Source of the DNA: CAYXVU01 sp964468725
Lineage (GTDB): Bacteria; Acidobacteriota; Blastocatellia; UBA7656
Direction of reading: 5' to 3'
Length of the DNA stretch: 17,234 nucleotides
Assembly (NCBI GenBank): GCA_964468725.1
Contig: CAYXVU010000125.1
Coordinates: forward strand, 1 to 17,234
The stretch's first letter is position 1; every line of letters begins with the position of its first letter. A program made the position numbers and the translations under genes. The notes under the pieces were generated by a model, which saw only the letters and a list, made by a program, of their open reading frames with translations, ran no database searches and had not been told where the DNA came from. Shown here piece after piece: positions 14,574-17,234 of the stretch.

Positions 14574-15311
14574 ATGGTTTCCAACGCAAAAGGCCGCAGT
14601 CTGATCGTGGTGGCACTGGTTGCTCTGTTCATTGCCTCCGGTATGATACTCACCCAGAAGCAGGTGGAAGCGCAACAGGTCATCAGCACGCGCATGACCT
14701 TACCCAGCACGGGCGGGACCTTGAGGCCGGGACAGAAAGTGTCCATCTCTTGGGTGGTTGATTTGCCGAAAGACCTCAATACGACTTGGTGCGAACAGGA
14801 GATTTTTCTGGTGAACCGGGAGACCGGTCAAGAGTATCGCTTGACCAGAGAGTTGGGTGGTGCGGTTCGGAAATTTACCGTCATCATCCCCAACATCAGC
14901 ACTCGAGATGCCGTTTTCGATATTCGCTATGGCTGTCAACAAGGCCCTTACTTGTTTGAGGCTCCGAACCGACAAACCCAAGCGGTCTTCAAAGTCAGTT
15001 CGTCGGGAGCGCAAGTTCAGGCCATCACCATTCAGTCGCTATCGGTTTCTGAAATCCGAGTTGGTGATGCGCTGACGCTGAATTGGGAGAGTTCGGTCGA
15101 GGATGTGAAGAGCTTTGAGGTACAAGTGTCGTACGATGGCGGCGCTCATTTCCGCACCATCGGCAAGACCAAAGAGACTTCGATCAAATGGAAAGCGCCC
15201 GCCGATGCGCTGGGCTCGGCAGCCATCTTCCAAGTCATTGCCAAGAAGAAAGACGGTTCTAAGGTTCCGTCTCTGATGACCGAAGAGTCTGTCACTCTGA
15301 TCGAACCCTAA
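14574..15311 (+). CDS. Secreted protein with two tandem beta-sandwich (Ig-like) domains, function unknown
   Basis: The 245-residue product is not recognised as a named family. Residues 1-33 are a signal peptide (RSLIVVALVALFIASGMIL, cut near VEAQQ). Domain 1 (about 37-150) begins with GGTLRPGQKVSISW and has two cysteines, C73 and C121, placed to form a disulfide. Domain 2 (about 155-245) begins with EIRVGDALTLNWES and ends at the C-terminus. The shared pattern G-x3-[LS]-x-[IL]-x-W at both domain starts suggests internal duplication. Such domains often bind proteins or sugars at the cell surface or in the periplasm. Start: ATG 14574 is chosen because AGGAGGG (14560-14566) precedes it at ideal spacing; the frame is open from 14511. 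Divergent from the sigma operon and followed by a hairpin and a secreted peptidase. Confidence 0.8.
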   Translation: MVSNAKGRSLIVVALVALFIASGMILTQKQVEAQQVISTRMTLPSTGGTLRPGQKVSISWVVDLPKDLNTTWCEQEIFLVNRETGQEYRLTRELGGAVRKFTVIIPNISTRDAVFDIRYGCQQGPYLFEAPNRQTQAVFKVSSSGAQVQAITIQSLSVSEIRVGDALTLNWESSVEDVKSFEVQVSYDGGAHFRTIGKTKETSIKWKAPADALGSAAIFQVIAKKKDGSKVPSLMTEESVTLIEP

Positions 15312-15370
15312 CGACACCGTGCCCGCCAAATTGGCGCTGAAAGGTTGAAGTCAAGTCAGGGTTTCCGTTT

Positions 15371-15408
15371 CAATCGCCCGCCAGAAACCGATTTCTGGTG
15401 GGCGATTG
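15371..15408 (+). terminator. 17-bp hairpin after the secreted-protein gene
   Basis: CAATCGCCCGCCAGAAA (15371-15387) pairs with 15392-15408 around a CCGA loop, with only one G-T pair in 17. It lies 60 bp after the stop codon. No T-run follows on either strand, so it may be a factor-assisted terminator, an mRNA 3'-end stabiliser or a palindromic repeat. The 260-bp gap to the next gene otherwise shows only weak promoter-like boxes (TTGACC 15419, TTGACT 15455). Confidence 0.55.
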
Positions 15409-15571
15409 GCATTTGAGGTTGACCCTTGGCTTAGCAAGCCTAAAGCAGCAAACATTGACTTGGCTGAACTGGATTGCTAGCCTTGCCGGTGGTCGGTCTT
15501 GCCTTTCCTGATTCACTTTGCGGCGAGGGCTGTTTTCGAGAACTGGCAGCCTACACTTGAGGAGGAAAACA

Positions 15572-17234
15572 ATGAAACGTCTTATCACCTTAGCAATTTT
15601 GACCATACTGGTCAGCGGCGCGATGGTCACCGCCGGATACTCGCAACCCGATATGGCGAAGCCGTTCACGATTGACGAACTGATCATCGTGCGGCGAGTC
15701 GGCGACCCGCAACTCTCCCCCGATGGTCGTTGGCTGGCCTACACCGTCACCGATACCGACAAGACGGCCAATCGGCGCACAACGCAAATCTATTTGATCT
15801 CAAGCGAGGGCGGCCAACCGCAACAACTCACAAGAGAGACTGTCTCATCCAGTTCGCCGCGCTGGTCTCCTGATGGCAAACGCCTCGCCTTCATCTCCGC
15901 GCGCGACGGCGCTCCACAGATTTGGGTAGCCGATTTTGAGAACGGCACACTTGGTACGGCCAAAAAGGTTACCGATATTGCCTTAGGAGCCGATGGCCCT
16001 GTCTGGTCGCCCGATGGCAACTGGTTTGCCTTCACGTCAGAAGTCTATCCCGATTGCGCGACCAACGATTGCAACCGCGAGCGCGACGAAAAGGCTGCGG
16101 CCAGCAAAGTGAAGGCGAAGATCGCCGACAGACTGCTCTATCGCCATTGGAACAGTTGGACGGAGGGCAAGCGCACGCACATCTTCGTCGTTGCAGCCAG
16201 CGGCGGAGTCGCCCGCGATCTGACGCCAGGAGATTACAATGCTCCGCCTTTCAGTTTAGGCGGCCCAACCGATTATGCCTTTTCGCCCGACTCGAAAGAA
16301 CTGGCCTACACGCGCAACACGGACAAAGATGAAGCGCTATCAACCAACAGTGACATCTTCATCGTTCCAATGACTGGCGGCGAGGCGAAACGCTTGACTG
16401 GCACCAATCGCGGCGCGGATTCGTCGCCGCAGTATTCGCCGGACGGTCGCTATCTGGCATATCGCTCGCAAGCGCGCGCCGGATTTGAAGCCGACCGCTG
16501 GCGATTGATGCTCTATGATCGTCAAGCGGGTACGAGCCGTTCGATCAGCGAGGCTATTGATAATAACGTCGAAGCGTTCACCTTTTCGCCCAACAGCCAA
16601 CAGGTCTTCATGGGGATTGGCGAGCGCGGGCGGCAGGCGGTCTACGTTATGCCGGTCAGCGGCGGTGCGGCCAAGAAGATCATTGCCGAAGGTACGAATG
16701 ACGATCTGCAACTGACAGCGGATGGCAAGACCTTGATTTTCACGCGACACACGATGACCCATCCGATTGAAATCTTTCGCGCCCGGTCGGATGGCAACAA
16801 CGTGATGCAACTGACCAAAACGAATGAGGCGTTTCTGGCGCAATTCAATCTCCAACCGGCAGAAGAGTTGACATGGACGGGCGCGGCTGGGGCGAAGGTC
16901 CATGGCTGGCTGGTCAAACCGGCTAACTTCACGCCGACGAAGAGATGGCCGCTGATCGTCTTAATTCACGGCGGGCCGCAAGGGGCCTGGAACGATGCCT
17001 GGAGTTATCGTTGGAACCCACAAACCTTCGCTGCCGCAGGCTATGTGGTCTTTGCGCCGAATCCGCGAGGTTCGACAAGCTACGGGCAGAAGTTCACCGA
17101 TGAAATATCGGGCGATTGGGGCGGCAAAGTTTACGTTGATTTGATGAACGGCGTCGCTAAGGTTGCCGCAATGCCTTATGTCGATGGTCAGCGAGTCGGC
17201 GCGGCGGGCGGCAGTTATGGCGGTTATATGGTCA
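15572..17234 (+). CDS. Secreted S9-family (prolyl-oligopeptidase-like) serine peptidase, 3' end outside window
   Basis: The family cleaves short peptides, usually removing dipeptides or acyl-amino acids from the N-terminus. The 554 codons present start with a signal peptide (RLITLAILTILVSGAMVTAG), so the enzyme is periplasmic or exported. A beta-propeller follows, marked by repeated SPDG(R/K)-type blades: LSPDGRWLAYTV, WSPDGKRLAFIS, WSPDGNWFAFTS, FSPDSKELAYTR, YSPDGRYLAYRS, FSPNSQQVFM. The alpha/beta-hydrolase domain begins near residue 430; LIHGGPQG supplies the oxyanion hole and GGSYGG places the nucleophile at S548. The catalytic Asp and His lie beyond the window. Start: ATG 15572 behind GAGGAGG. 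Acylaminoacyl-peptidase or dipeptidyl-peptidase activity cannot be told apart. A C-x4-C pair (PDCATNDCN) near residue 168 may form a disulfide. Confidence 0.93.
   Translation, partial: MKRLITLAILTILVSGAMVTAGYSQPDMAKPFTIDELIIVRRVGDPQLSPDGRWLAYTVTDTDKTANRRTTQIYLISSEGGQPQQLTRETVSSSSPRWSPDGKRLAFISARDGAPQIWVADFENGTLGTAKKVTDIALGADGPVWSPDGNWFAFTSEVYPDCATNDCNRERDEKAAASKVKAKIADRLLYRHWNSWTEGKRTHIFVVAASGGVARDLTPGDYNAPPFSLGGPTDYAFSPDSKELAYTRNTDKDEALSTNSDIFIVPMTGGEAKRLTGTNRGADSSPQYSPDGRYLAYRSQARAGFEADRWRLMLYDRQAGTSRSISEAIDNNVEAFTFSPNSQQVFMGIGERGRQAVYVMPVSGGAAKKIIAEGTNDDLQLTADGKTLIFTRHTMTHPIEIFRARSDGNNVMQLTKTNEAFLAQFNLQPAEELTWTGAAGAKVHGWLVKPANFTPTKRWPLIVLIHGGPQGAWNDAWSYRWNPQTFAAAGYVVFAPNPRGSTSYGQKFTDEISGDWGGKVYVDLMNGVAKVAAMPYVDGQRVGAAGGSYGGYMV

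Noticed and set aside
15419..15483. Two TTGAC-type -35 boxes upstream of the S9 peptidase gene
   Set aside because: The matching -10 positions (TAAAGC, TAGCCT) fit only three of six bases, too weak to call a promoter.

Overview
The window looks like a piece of a chromosome from a moderately GC-rich Gram-negative-type bacterium, most likely an acidobacterium (perhaps class Blastocatellia). Signs are a TonB-dependent receptor with an N-terminal carboxypeptidase-regulatory-like domain, a signal-peptide-bearing S9 peptidase, a long-form F1 beta subunit, and a helical-repeat protein of a type I associate with that phylum. The phylum is an inference from gene style, not a search result. I see no tRNA, rRNA, CRISPR array, insertion sequence, phage gene or DnaA-box cluster.

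Bases 1-8824 are a rightward block of housekeeping genes. It holds the 3' end of secA, a 394-codon helical-repeat protein of unknown function that seems to begin at a non-canonical AUC codon, parA-parB (chromosome partition, 32 bp overlap), atpD-atpC (F1 ATPase beta and epsilon, without the rest of the ATP synthase operon) and rnr (RNase R). parAB next to atp genes recalls the origin-proximal gid-par-atp cluster of many bacteria, here reduced to atpDC. A perfect 10-bp hairpin lies between atpD and atpC, and a smaller GCAA-loop hairpin lies between atpC and rnr.

Bases 8834-14212 are leftward. The rightmost three genes form an apparent operon: ECF sigma factor, membrane anti-sigma factor with an N-terminal zinc-finger motif and a C-terminal beta-rich, possibly OB-like domain, then a TonB-dependent receptor. 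An ECF-type promoter candidate (GGAAG, 17 bp, GTCTAA) lies upstream of the sigma gene and suggests autoregulation. The operon appears to end in a long imperfect hairpin followed by a T-rich tract. Just beyond it is a solitary D12-class adenine DNA methyltransferase that converges on rnr with 9 bp between stop codons.

Bases 14213-17234 are rightward again. A good sigma-70-type promoter (TTGACT, 17 bp, TAATAT) drives, after a leader of about 165 nt, a secreted protein with two tandem beta-sandwich-like domains. A 17-bp hairpin follows, then a secreted S9-family (prolyl-oligopeptidase-like) peptidase cut by the window end just after its nucleophile serine.

The most promising part for new biology is the sigma / anti-sigma / TonB-receptor module. 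The receptor lacks an evident FecA-type signalling domain, while the anti-sigma factor carries its own extracytoplasmic domain, so the signal may be sensed by the anti-sigma factor itself. The divergent secreted beta-sandwich protein and peptidase could be functional partners, but that rests on position only.
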